The position numbers were made by a program, and so were the translations under genes. The notes beneath the pieces were generated by a model. It made no database searches. It was not told the origin of the DNA and was given only the letters and a program-made list of their open reading frames with translations. A stretch of DNA of 64,000 bases from Cylicocyclus nassatus (taxonomy: Eukaryota > Nematoda > Chromadorea > Rhabditida > Strongylidae): assembly GCA_958299035.1 (NCBI GenBank), contig CATQJL010000112.1, forward strand, positions 3,704,123-3,768,122, in the 5' to 3' direction. This document shows, one piece after another, positions 12,094-23,560 of the stretch (positions within the stretch are counted from its first letter, which is position 1; each line of letters opens with the position of its first letter).

Positions 12094-12289
12094 TAGTCGG
12101 GTACGCCTTCCTGCGTTTCCACGTTGGGCGTGTTATTTTTCTTTGTCTGCGTAGCAGTAACGTCGTTCTTGGCGTGCTCGTCCTATTCTCACGAGGATGA
12201 GAACGTCCTACAGTCACGACATCGATTTCACATGACGGCCGTGATAAGACATAGCCGCCGGATGAAAGGACACGTATGGGTATGTGCGG

Positions 12290-12435
12290 CGGCGTGGCAG
12301 GAGTTCCAAAAGCCTAGTCGCTTTTCCTCTCAGGGGTACTTGGCATCTCCTGAAGGACATTACACCTTCTCGGGGACAAAGGGCGGCTCCGCCCATCATT
12401 CCCCCCTAAAGGTGCCCTCATTCTGAATTGTGCAC
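12290..12435 (+). repeat. dispersed repeat, partner at 48587-48735
   Basis: A block with CTCAGGGGTACTTGGC, CTTCTCGGGGACAAAGGGCG and ending GAATTGTGCAC recurs inverted about 36 kb away at 48587-48735 (ACAATTCAGAATAAGGGCAC on the plus strand there). Identity is high but not perfect. Ends and class are unknown. Confidence 0.6.
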
Positions 12436-13314
12436 GCGCTCGTAAGACGTACACTTTCTTTGAAGGTACACTAAAATCGAGAAAAAAAATCTCAGGTTAA
12501 GGGTTTAGGATCCATGAATGACTGAAAGACATAAAGACAGCTGAATTTCTAGCATTTCGAGTTACGTTTTACTCACGTTTGCGGATAAAATGACGCTTCC
12601 CCAAAATTTTGTAAGCTTGCGAAGTATAATCTGTTGATATAAAGCAAGCAGAATATGAGTCTACCAATATTACATATATCACAGTATATAACAGAGGAGT
12701 TAGTCATTTACACGTTCAAGAGTTCCTAAAATATTATAATTAGCATCTTGCTCAAATGTCGCATATGAGACTCTTCAACTATTCAATCACACATGCACCG
12801 TTATCGATTGTAGTAAATACTACACCTAAAAAATTGCTTTCGACAATTAAGATCTTCTTGATTATTAAAGTACCGGAATGAAAAACTCATACAAATACAT
12901 ATGCGATGGCAGGCGCATGTAGGAAAGCTATTTCCAAATATCCTAACTACTGGAAAAAGCGTTGAGATGCTTATTCGGAAGCATTGATATACCGCTTTCA
13001 ACACAGGTAATTCTAATGTTGAGAAGGTAAAAGTCTACACCACTTCTGGTCACTCAGATATTCAACTCCTGAGGCTAAATTACTTCAATCAAATGACCAG
13101 AAATTTACATTTGACCAACTAGATTCTTTTAAATTTAGAACGACCGAGTTTTCTATACAAAAATTTCTGCGCTATTTATTTCTTCTGAGAATAATGTTCA
13201 GTGCTCATTTTCAAAAGGATGGCGTAGCAGAAGTTTCCAAGGCTCCTCACTTGAGGAATGATAATTATGTTCTTCGTTTTCTCTCAATTTTTCTCTCTTA
13301 TTACCTCAATCAGG
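12436..13314. other. unannotated stretch
   Basis: AT-rich, no gene or bounded element seen. Confidence 0.35.
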
Positions 13315-13790
13315 GCCCGGCACGAGCTTGTCAAATAACAAGCTGGAATTGGTTTGGCAAAAAAAAGCAAAAGGGAAATCGTTTTTGCGGGGTCCGGGGC
13401 GAAGCCCCGCAAAAAAATTGGTAGTTTATGTCCTCTGCTTATCTTAACATGTTATGTGCCTCAACAAGCGAACACTGGAGTTCGCGCGCGTCAAACCGCG
13501 CCGTCGCTAATTGCCGCACGCGCGACGTCGCTCAAACGATGCTATTTGAAACAGCATACATGACTAGTTCTCAATGTATGCGTAACGATATGGCACCAAA
13601 TTTTGTAAGCGAAGAAGAGAGGCTAGTGGAAACAAGGTATGAAAAATTATGAAAAACTTTAAACATTTTTTCCGAGTATTTTGCAAAATTGGTAAATAAA
13701 GATGTGAATTTAAATGGCTCGTTTGCAACGCGCAGATGACAATATGGTATGAAACTTGGTACGTACGTGGACACAAGCCTGGAGGAGTTA
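13315..13790. mobile_element. partial hAT element of the 6074 family
   Basis: Begins CAGGGCCCGGCACGAG, like the ends of the 6074-7016 hAT element. It then contains AACGATATGGCACCAAATTT (about 13583), which occurs inverted in the interior of that element (about 6735). Includes a small hairpin GCGGGG..CCCCGC (13388-13411). A matching right end and target duplication were not found, so it is truncated or rearranged. Confidence 0.5.
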
Positions 13791-14208
13791 ACTTAGGAGT
13801 TTCATTGAAAAACTATGTGACTGAAGGTTGTGGCAAACTTTTTTCTGAAAATTTCCAGCTATCAGAGAAACGGAAAAAATGGCTTGTTTGCAACGCAGAG
13901 GTGACGAAATCGCGCGGGATTTGGTGTGTATGTGCGCAGTAAAACTAAGTAACAAAGTATGAAAATTTATGAAGAACTTATGTGAATGAAGAGCGTGCCT
14001 AACTTATTTCCAAATTGGGTTGTCATTTGACAACCTAATGACAACCTGAGGTTGTCAAAACTTCCAAGTCACATAATTCTTTCAAAATTTTCACATAAAT
14101 CTACATACTCTACACCTAAAGATTAGTATACATTGAAATTTTGGTTTCAAACCTCCTCCTCACCTCATCGCTAGAGCCAAAAATAGCTTCAGCAGCCCCG
14201 TTTTCTAA

Positions 14209-14411
14209 GGCCCCGGGCAGACTTCACGCGATTTGATCGTCGCGACTGAATCGCGACAAGACAACTGTTACAACATCATTCCATGCCGATCAACTTGCAT
14301 TTCGGTTGTGATACTTTTCCAGCCCGAAATTTTTGAATGTAAAATGAAAATGAATGGAAATCTTGGCGATCAGATCGCGATGATCAAATCGCGTGAAGTC
14401 TGCCCGGGGCC
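14209..14411. mobile_element. PIF/Harbinger-type MITE, 203 bp
   Basis: Inverted ends GGCCCCGGGCAGACTTCACG, identical for about 35 bases apart from one site. They are flanked by TAA at 14206-14208 and 14412-14414, the 3-bp target duplication typical of PIF/Harbinger. No coding capacity. A diverged relative is at 56551-56739. Confidence 0.8.
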
Positions 14412-14414
14412 TAA

Positions 14415-16175
14415 GGAGGCAAGCGCGCTCCATTCGATAACAGCGTATCGCTGAGTCCTTTAATTGGCGTTTTTGATATTTTTCACTTACTAGCTTGCAC
14501 TTGCTGATTCTTACTGAGAAGGAAGAAGAGAAGTTCTTTATTGGAGTTGAGGATATGGTCCACTGGTCAGGTGAATGGGATGCATTGCGTCCATTCTCAT
14601 CTTTATCCTTCTAATTTTTTGTCTTTCTTGTACAGGTTACGTTGGGTATGATTTAACGCTTCGTTTTTTCTGTTTTTAAATCCAGTTTTTTTTCTTTACT
14701 CGTCTTCGCTTGCTTAATGTTGTTGCAGAAAATTCATTCAACCCTTTGATCATTTGATTGAATGTGTTGTTTCTTGTTGGTAGCAATTATACTAGTTGTT
14801 TTTGTTAATTCCGCTCTCGATATGTGTTTTTGAGGCTACTCCTGCTAGAATTATCCACTCTTCTGATAACTTCCAGCCACTGTATGAAGTATACAGTATG
14901 AAGTGAGTTTGACATGTCTTATCGCAAAATTTTTCAAAAATTTTACTTTAGTGTGCCGTAGAATTAATCAAGAGAGGACATGCTTGCTTCTGCCCCTAAA
15001 AAGTGGAGCATATCCGAGGGTTTGACGTTCAGTTATCACCATGGCAGGACAGACCTATCGAAGAGTCGTTACAGTTGTTTGAGGTGAGCACTTTTGCTAT
15101 CTCCGTATGAAAAAATAGGACATTGATCTGTTGTTTCTTTATTCACTTTTCGATATACTTTGGGTTACAGGATCAATGCGTAGTTGCGCAAAAAACTTGC
15201 AACACACAATGTCTGAATGACAGTTTATGTGACTCTGAACGATGCGTGACTTTTTGCTGTTAGTTAGTTCATATTAAAAATTAAAGAGATAGTGAGTCAA
15301 AGTTACATACTTCTTGATTAAACTCTTTTTCAACAAGTATCAGTATATAATAGAGATAGAAATAGAAATAGAGATAGTTATAAACAAAATGTGGTGCCAT
15401 AATTTGTTTAATATGGAAATCAATTTTGCAGTGAACTAATTTAACTCCGTTTCGTTCCTGTCCTTAGACGGAGTAAAGGAGCTCAGAACTCTCCCCGGAA
15501 CTCATCAGTAAGGAAGGAGAGTTCATGAGTCCTGTGTATTTCAAAATAGTTTTAGGATAAAATTTTTTTGAATGTTGTTGAAATAGATGAAGTTTAACAA
15601 CTTACAATTTTTATACTCCGTCTTTCATTATATATAATAATATATGATATATTATATATATTGATCATATACTATAAACTATAGTAGTGACCATATTGGT
15701 AGACTAAAGGATAAAATGAAACATGTTAGTGTTTTTGTAGTTGGTTTTATTTATTATGATGTTAGTCATTTTGATAGACTACTTTACCAAATTGGTTGTT
15801 TGTAGTAGATTTGTATTGAAATAACTATACTGATTAATGACATGTGCTATTGATTAGAATCGTATGAAAGAGCTTAATTGAAGGCTGGTATAAGACGTAT
15901 ATTACATCAATTAACTATATATTGTGTAAATTTTGATGTAGAATGTGTAATAATCTTTTAATTTTATCGTAATTGTAAATTTCGTATTTATATAGTATAA
16001 AATTATTTTTATGTAAGCATTTGAAAATATTTGTATAAATCATGTTTTCATTGTATCCATTGGAAATAAGTAAGTTTCGTAACTGTAGTATTTTTTTGAC
16101 AAAATCGTCAAGATAAGTGCAAGTACGGGCAACTCTTAAAGTTTCTGTGTAAACAATTGCGTTTTTGATGTGATT
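14415..16175. other. unannotated AT-rich stretch
   Basis: No gene seen. Low-complexity AGATAGAAATAG repeats at about 15351-15378 and an AT-rich self-complementary tract at about 15628-15672. Confidence 0.4.
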
Positions 16176-17328
16176 GGATAAAAATATGGATCAAATGGTG
16201 CCTGAGTCATCCACAGATTGGTCTTTTGTGAGTTTTAGCGAACAATGAAAACAACGGACAAAATTTTCGGTACAGCCTAATATTAGGTTGTCCGGAAATT
16301 AATGCAGGTTTTGAATTCTAATCGCAATAAGTCATACGCTTCTGATTTTGAATAGGTTGCAAGACACCATTCGATAGAGCAAAGCAAGCTCTACAAGATG
16401 GCGATCTTGTTTTAGCAACAGCTCTGATCCACTTCGAGTTTCGACCCAAAAACTAAAAAGATTCAACCGCCCGAAAAATTAAGAAAAATCTTAACTCAAT
16501 TCATAAAAATCCCACAAAAATTTTAACTTGCTCACGTAAACAGAATTCATCTATATACGCCGTTGCCGTATTTTTTTCTCTGTTGGAAATCAAGAAAACG
16601 GAAATTTTTGTGCATTTGCCAAAGTGGTGCTGTGCCGTTCCCACATAAGTAGTTGTATACTACAAACCTGTAGAAGTATAAACGTAAATTTCCAGCTCTC
16701 TACAAGCTTTAGTTCTCGAGAAATATCGAATACAGTCTTCCCTAGTCATGTGGTCAAAGCTAAAATTCAAATTTCCCGAGAACTATGGCTTGTAGAGAGC
16801 TGGAAGTTTACGTTTGTACTTCTACAGGTTAGTAAAATACAACTACTTATGTGGAAACGGCACAGCACCACTTTGGCAAATGCACAAAAATTTCCGTTTT
16901 CTTGATTTCCAACAGAGAAAAAAATACGGCAACGGCGTATATAGATGCCCGATGTGAATTCTGTTTACGTGAGCAAGTTAAAATTTTTGTGGGATTTTTA
17001 TGAACTGAGTCAAGATTTTTCTTAATTTTTCGGGCGGTTGAATCTTTTTAGTTTTTGGGTCGAAACTCGAAGTGGATCAGAGCTGTTGCTAAAACAAGAT
17101 CGCCATCTTGTAGAGCTTGCTTTGCTCTATCGAATGGTGTCTTGCAACCTATTCAAAATCAGAAGCGTATGACTTATTGCGATTAGAATTCAAAACCTGC
17201 ATTAATTTCCGGACAACCTAATATTAGGCTGTACCGAAAATTTTGTCCGTTGTTTTCATTGTTCGCTAAAACTCACAAAAGACCAATCTGTGGATGACTC
17301 AGGCACCATTTGATCCATATTTTTATCC
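16176..17328. mobile_element. 1.15-kb palindrome containing a mariner-type MITE
   Basis: The sequence is a near-perfect inverted repeat with arms of about 550 bases and a loop of only about 35-40 bases (about 16729-16765). Inside it, TA-flanked ends TTAGGTTGTCCGGAAATTAA (16283) and its inverse (ending 17221) define a mariner-type MITE of 939 bp. A diverged copy lies at 53305-54259. The palindrome continues about 105 bases outside these ends on both sides, where GACAAAATTTTCGGTACAG abuts the MITE as a second mariner-like end. No transposase. Confidence 0.8.
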
Positions 17329-17870
17329 TCTTTCTTACAGTTATGTTTGCCCTCTAATCTACCCTTTCTTAGGAATGTTATCGCCATGGATTTTGAGCAG
17401 CTCAGCAGTAACACCAAATATTTTCTGAATTTTTAAAAATTGTGTTTCAATCTTTTCAAGGAGCTCTGATGACCGATATGTAGAGCAAATCTTGGGCTAT
17501 ATTGTATCCTGTTTAGATTACATATGCGACGCATATCAAGTCCTGTACAATTATTTATTCAATAGAAACCGCGCCTTTTTGATTACGCTTACCACGTAAA
17601 AGTACCGAAAACTCCAAAAAGCTGCATTTTCAAAGCAAACCAAACCTGGTTATGTTGAATAAATTATGTAATAAGAATCATGTTTTGATTTGCAGAAACT
17701 TCCCTTGCTTTCGTGTATTTGCGGCAGTTGCGTGTTTCATGAGTTCGCTTGAAATCGAGGCCGCCGAAGATATAATTTTTCAAAGCTAAAAACAGCAAAC
17801 TAAGAGAATATAGAAGTGCTATCTGTAGTCCTAGAATTGCTCTATTTGTCCCATACTAAACCTTTCCGAA
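17329..17870. other. unannotated stretch
   Basis: AT-rich, nothing recognised. It ends in the 8-bp target duplication TTTCCGAA (17863-17870) of the next element. Confidence 0.35.
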
Positions 17871-19538
17871 CAGAGGTGCGATGGGGGGAGCCGGGCCACC
17901 AGAAGTGAAGGTGGTCCCAGCTACCACTGGCCGGCCAAAAGTGAAGGTGGTAGTGCCGGACACTCACCTCCCAAAAACGTCGACCGGGGGGGGGGAGAGC
18001 ATTAACGTCTATCCTTCCAGGTCGCTGCCGCCAGTGCGCGGAAAATAAGCAAAACAAATGCAAAAGGGATCATTGAAAGCATATTTTTATGTATATAGCG
18101 TCATAAATATCTAAAATAAACGTGCTTATCAAATAGTGCATTTGGAAGTAAAACTCAGCGGATTGTGCGTATTTTAATGATTAAATTTTGTTATAATGCT
18201 TAGTGAAGAAAGTAGATCGATCCAGGCAGTAACAGCCGAGAACCAAAATTTTAAATAATTAAATAGTGAAAAATCATGCGAAATTTCCACTGTTATAAAT
18301 CTGCTGTTTGAAGATGACAGCAGTTGCGACTTCATAGGTCTTGAAGAGTAAATGGTGCTCTATCAGATAGTGAAGGAATCGATTCGATTTGAGAGATAGT
18401 CGTCGAAAACCAGAATTCTAAAAATCTACGCCATTTTTGCGTGTTTTTTGACAGCTGACAGTTAAACTTATATAAATCTTGAATGTGAAGGTGCGTGATG
18501 TTGCGACTTCATAGTTTTCGTAGGGTGAGGTTTGCCCTATCAGAATATGTCTTAGCTGTACCGATCCATTGAAACATCGCCGAATCCAGGCTCTTGAAAA
18601 AGCAGGTAAAAAACGGTTTCTCAGCTCATAACTTCTTCAGAATTGCATAATTCATGCTGCGACTTCATAGGTTGCATTCTCCTCATCAAGAGCAATATGT
18701 GAAGGATTCGCGCCTCCCACGGCGTATTGCCCGGGGGTGGAGTACCTCTCTTCACCAATTCTCCACTGGCGGCCTCCCACCAATACATTGAAATGGGCGG
18801 GGGTGGAGAACTAGTGAAGAGGAGTACTCCACCCCGGGTGAGAGCCGCAAGAAACATTGAATCCCCCACATATTATATATCATCTGAAAGCTCTTGAAGA
18901 GGAAAATCTAATCTATGAAGTCGCAACATGAACATGCAGTTCTGAAGAAGTTATGAGCTGAAAAACGGTTTTTTACCTGCTTTTTTAAGAGCCTGTATCT
19001 CGGCGATTTTTCAATGGATCGGTACAGAAAGACATATTCTGATAGGGCAAACCTCAACCTACAAAAGCTATGAAGTCGCAACATCACATACCTTCAAAGT
19101 CCGGATTTATAAGAGTTTAAATGTCAGTTGTCATTAAGCAACCTAAAATTGAGAAGATTTTTAAGGTTCTTCAAAATTCTCGTTCTCGGCGGCCACTCCT
19201 CAAATCAAACTGATTCTTTGACTGTCTGGTAGAACAACACTTACGCTTCAAAACCTATGAAGTAGCAACTGCGGAGGTCTTCAGCCAGCAGATTTGTAAC
19301 AGTGGAATGATTTTTCACGATTTTTCATTATTTTATCTTTCGAAATTTTGGTTCTACTGGCTGGATCGACCTACTACATAGATACATGCTCTTAATACTT
19401 TCTTTTACATTCCTTTTGCTTATTATCCCTCTTTTGAGCTTTAGCAAAAAATTTCAGACCCAAAAGTGAAGGTGGTCACCCTGTACCAGCTCAAAAATGA
19501 AGGTAGGCGGAGAATCGGCTCCGACTATCGCACCTCTG
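17871..19538. mobile_element. fold-back hAT-type element, 1668 bp
   Basis: Ends are CAGAGGTGCGAT and its inverse, with a perfect 8-bp duplication TTTCCGAA on both sides (17863-17870 and 19539-19546). Almost the whole interior folds back on itself. Arms at about 18200-18700 and 18850-19380 carry matching blocks such as TGAAGTCGCAAC and GATCGGTACAG. The centre is a GC-rich hairpin built from GGGGTGGAGTACCTCTCTTC and its inverse (about 18726-18838). GTGAAGGTGGT words recur near both ends (17907, 17941, 19466). No protein coding. The size, TIR and TSD fit a non-autonomous hAT. Confidence 0.82.
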
Positions 19539-19677
19539 TTTCCGAAACTTTGGAATGGAACGTTCAAAAATTAGCCAAACTTTGACCGGATAAAATCGCA
19601 CGGTGGTGAATTTTGGCAATTATCAAAAAAGGGGTGCGAGATTATGGTTTTCTTTATTGTGCCGGCTTTATAGTTGA

Positions 19678-19985
19678 CTAGTTGACTTACCCGGCTCCGC
19701 CCGGCCCTGTCATTGTTATATTCGTAATCAGCATGCTCGATTACCTCCCCCCCCTGTGCCAACTCCCAGCCCCGTAGCTCAAATTTTGCAAAAAATCGAT
19801 AAAATCGATATCGATCGATGACGAAAAGTAGCCTATGACACCCGCCGGGGCCCGTAGTGTATGTGTGCCAAGTTTGGTCCGGATCGGTTCAGAAATGGAA
19901 TTTTCTATTCGGAACATACGTACAGACAGACATACATACAGACAGACAGACAGACAAACAGACATTCAGCTTTATATATAAGATT
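19678..19985 (+). repeat. TTACCCGGC...TATATATAAGATT repeat family, short copy
   Basis: Starts CTAGTTGACTTACCCGGCTC. It contains a C-run, CCCAGCCCCGTAGCTC, then AATCGATAAAATCGATAT and ACGAAAAGTAGCCTATGAC, an imperfect GACAGACATACA tract, and ends TTATATATAAGATT. Other copies are at 33661-35442 and 62845-63217, with a tail variant near 42690-42800. The layout is reminiscent of SINE or truncated LINE families of invertebrates; the class is not established here. Confidence 0.7.
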
Positions 19986-20341
19986 GCAAAAACGGACAAA
20001 ACTTTCGGGACAATCTAATATAAGCTGCGCGGGAAAAGAAACTTGAGGACATCGGCTTTGTCAGTTTTGAATCGACATTCTAAGCAACGGATATCACGCA
20101 AACTGCAAAAATGATCAATAAATTGATAGGGGCAATCTGCGCGTTAAGAACAAACATGCTTCTTAGCACACGCTTACCCTATACATTATGCATGCAGAAT
20201 TTGGCTCAGATTTCATCACTCCTTCTACTCCTTTTGGGTGAAGTAAAAAAATTTTCCAGGCAAAAACACAAAAAGAATCGATAAATCTATAAGAGCAATC
20301 GGTAAGTCCCGAACAAAATGGCTTATCAACACACACCCAAC

Positions 20342-20662
20342 CAGTGGCGTACCGAGGGGGGGGGGCGCCCCCCCCCCCCAGAATGGGTCGCGAAATTTTT
20401 GAAAGTTACTTATATGGGTCGTAAAAATGTGCAAGTGACTTGTTTATACTTGTAAATAATTAACATAATTTTTTAAATTTCTTAAAAATTCAAATTAGCC
20501 TTGTAAAAATTTATTTCCAGATTTTAGGGGTTGGGAACCAGCAAAAATTTTGAGAAGCACCCCAAAAATTTTTTCGGAGTGCGTGACTGACGCCACGCAT
20601 CTTCATTGAAAAAATTTTTTGCCTCCCCCCCCCTCAGGTCCGAAATCCTGCGACCGCCACTG
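20342..20662. mobile_element. hAT-type MITE (CAGTGGCG family), 321 bp
   Basis: Ends CAGTGGCG with long G-runs/C-runs just inside. Perfect 8-bp target duplication CACCCAAC (20334-20341 and 20663-20670). Related copies start at 42816 and end at 55722. AT-rich core, no coding. Confidence 0.88.
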
Positions 20663-20670
20663 CACCCAAC

Positions 20671-20945
20671 CCATGCATTATATGCCAAACTTGGTTAGGA
20701 TTCAATGGCTCCTTTTATTTTATCTTCCTTGGGCTAAGATAAGAAAGTAGCAAACCCAAATATTGTTTAAGTCTTGATCTAGCAAGCGACAAAATATTAC
20801 AAAAGATTATAAGAGCGTGCAAGGGTAAATCAACTCTATGAATCATTCTTGTAAGTTGGAATATGAGAATTGCTAGTGTAGTTGATTTTGTGAAGCAAAA
20901 CAACTTCTTATAAACATCTATGGTTCCCCGGTTTGTATTCCTTTA
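20671..20945. other. unannotated stretch
   Basis: Nothing recognised. Confidence 0.3.
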
Positions 20946-21230
20946 TTGAAGCTCTACGGGTTTAATAACTCTTTCACCCAACAAGTTCCGATTTCTAACG
21001 GGCCATCCCAAGCGCTTTGCGTGTCAGGCGATCATCTATCTATTTTTTCTTTTCCGTCCTGCACTTTGACTTCTGTTTCAACTATTATTAGACAAACTGA
21101 AATTTCCTCCACAAGAGATGTTCTAAAGTTCTTCAAGCTTATGGTATTGATTCAAAACAATGCACTTTTGCTTACATTGATCTAGGTGTTGAAATGAATT
21201 TTTTTAAATGTAAAATCCCTCGCGAACACT
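20946..21230 (+). pseudogene. decayed CR1-like LINE reverse transcriptase remnant
   Basis: The frame KLYGFNNSFTQQVPISNG, then SQALCVSGDHLSIFSF and DVLKFFK, aligns by eye with the LINE blocks that normally read V-NG-S...VSSGVPQGS, LGPLLF and YADDxKFFK. The PQG and YADD residues are lost. Downstream 21183-21230 (DLGVEMNFFK in one frame) may continue it. Too decayed for a clade call beyond CR1-like. Confidence 0.4.
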
Positions 21231-21789
21231 GTGTATATTGAATTGATGTCATGATGCAGCATTAGCGATATGAGGGTACAAAGATCTCCCGCTTAGCCAG
21301 CAAAAGGTTGTCGTAAATTGAAATGCAAAATTGCAAACTTAGTTGACAATCTCATTTGCTTTTTCAGCAAATGAGACTGTCAAATAAGTTCTTTCAAAAC
21401 AGGATGTGCTTAAGTTAATTTGAGAATAATCTGCAAAACAGTTTTATAACATGTCAATGTGTTCGTAAAGAAGAATATCTTCTGAGAAATTTTTAAAAAC
21501 AATACATGTTCGTACGCCACGTCAATTTTGTAAGCACTTATTACTCTTAACTCTTGAAGAAGTTGAGCAAAGTTTTCAATATTACATTCACTCTATTCCT
21601 GATGATTGACTGTATTGCATTCTTGGTGAAGAACTATGAGCCATTTTGAAGAAACAATTTGCAGGTGATGGTAATCTTTGTGGCGCTGGGTCCTCAAATC
21701 AAACATTTTTAATCTAATTTAAGAGAATCCGCGATTATCCTTGGTAATTTCTGCTGATTATCATTGATATATCACCCTATTTTCAGGTG

Positions 21790-21960
21790 TATAAGCCGCA
21801 GGGGATTTTTTTCTAAAATAAACTAGCCCAAACAGGCCAGAAGGCTTCACGAATAAGGGACCCTATATCGTGCCTATTGCTTTAAAGAATCGTGCATAAG
21901 AATCGCTTTTCGAAACATAGTGAAGCGGCTGAGGGGCTCGTTTGAGAATTTAAAAAAAGT
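21790..21960 (+). repeat. diverged direct repeat, copy 1
   Basis: TTCTAAAATAAACTAGCCC through GGGCTCGTTTGAGAATT matches 22850-23015 in the same orientation, with shared landmarks GGCC-GA, ACTTCGCGA-like, CCCTATA and GGCTCGTTTRAGAA. Function unknown. Confidence 0.45.
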
Positions 21961-22849
21961 GCGGCTACACCTGAAAACAGGGTACTGCTTGACTACATCA
22001 GGCGCGAGTGCGATAATGAAGATTGAGTTCAAATGTTGTACTTTAGCTTTTTCATTAGGAATTGCAATTGGTTCTATAGCCCGCTTTGGAGGCTAAAAAT
22101 AAATGCTGTTGATTGCTGAAAGGTTTGAGGCATCTACGTTGCTATGCCCTGCTCAGAGCACAATGGCGACTGTGGATGAAGATGTACGGTGTCTCAAGCA
22201 GCATGCTCTACTTTTTCTAAAACATAGTGGCGCTTGGTCTGTAAGAATCACTATCTCTGCTTTAGGCTGACGGGAAGATTATAAGAAACGTGCAGACGTA
22301 CATAAACAACTATACTAAAATAGCTCAAGTAACTAAACAAAATTATTGTTACGAATCACAGAATCACAATGTTTCAAAATAAAAGCAATGTCAAGGCAAT
22401 GCAGATTTCTAAGTGTTAATGACATAGTACAACAATACTTTATCCAAATTTTTATTCATTGCTTCAAGCTACACAATATGAAACCATTGCATTTTCTTGA
22501 TGAACAAATTGATACCAAAGTGTGAAGACCTATAGGCGGTGAGATTTGATACAATAAGTTACAAAGAAGTAAGGCAAAACGTTGTAATTGTCACCTAATA
22601 ATAAGCGTCTTGAAATTTGTTTAGTACCTCCTTCCTAAGAGGATCATGTAGACTCTACAAGTAGAGAAAATTAGGTTTATGATTTCAAACGACGAGTTAG
22701 GCTTTATGAAAAGACAAGAATTTGGAAGCAGTAGAGCCACTGCCTCTGAAGATGGGGATTGTCCGAAAGGTTAGCCGCTCTACTAATAAAAGTTTCACCG
22801 AAACCTCGTGTTGGCACAACTACCCGAATTTTACGGGTACAATACGTAC

Positions 22850-23015
22850 CTTCTTTCTAAACTCGACTGGCCTGAGCACACCAAAAGACTTCGCGATTAA
22901 AACACCCTATACCTTCCTGCGTATGCTTGATAGTATCGTGCGGCATAAGTTCCGTCTTCCAAAACACAACGACGCTTGAGCGGCTCGTTTAAGAAATCGA
23001 GAAAGGTGCGTTTCG
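22850..23015 (+). repeat. diverged direct repeat, copy 2
   Basis: Second copy of the repeat at 21790-21960; better preserved GC content, with AAGACTTCGCGATTAA, CACCCTATACCTTCC and GAGCGGCTCGTTTAAG. Neither copy has obvious ends. Confidence 0.45.
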
Positions 23016-23471
23016 TACTCGTGAGATTAGGGTAACAAATAAAGCTAAATACATCATTACATCACCTACATTAACATTTAGAAATAAATAGAAAGAATTT
23101 CTTACAGCGAAGACCTGAGATGTAAATCAACATGAGGGTCTTTTCCAAAAGTTTTTTTTATCAAAGCAGGCTTTTCAATAATTTCCATGGATTAACTTTC
23201 ATGAATAACGATCCATTGAGGTAAAGTTACCGAATATGAGAGAGCTGTAAAGATGAAATGACATTGAAAAACCCATCATGGCACATATGCATTTCTCAGG
23301 TGCTAGGTGTTAAGCGATCACTCATTTATCTACACTTTGTTTATAAGCGTAGCATGCAAACAATTTCGTCAATTGTGTAAGTGGGTTATCTTTTGCGGGT
23401 AGCTTGCGCAGAATCAGTGCCAACTTTCGAAGTATCTTTTCTAAGTTTTAATGTTTCTTAGGTGCGTTATA

Positions 23472-23560
23472 TTAGGTTGGTGCAAGTAATGCGCGTTTTG
23501 CGAGTTCTCACTTTGACACGCTATAAATTTCTAGAAAATTTGCTTTTTTCAGTGCAATAA
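23472..23560. mobile_element. single mariner inverted-repeat end
   Basis: TA followed by TTAGGTTGGTGCAAGTAATG, a classic mariner-type terminal repeat. No matching right end was found nearby and no transposase. Confidence 0.5.

Noticed and set aside
13388..13411. GCGGGG..CCCCGC hairpin as a terminator
   Set aside because: Intrinsic terminators are not relevant in a nematode, and it lies in a hAT fragment.
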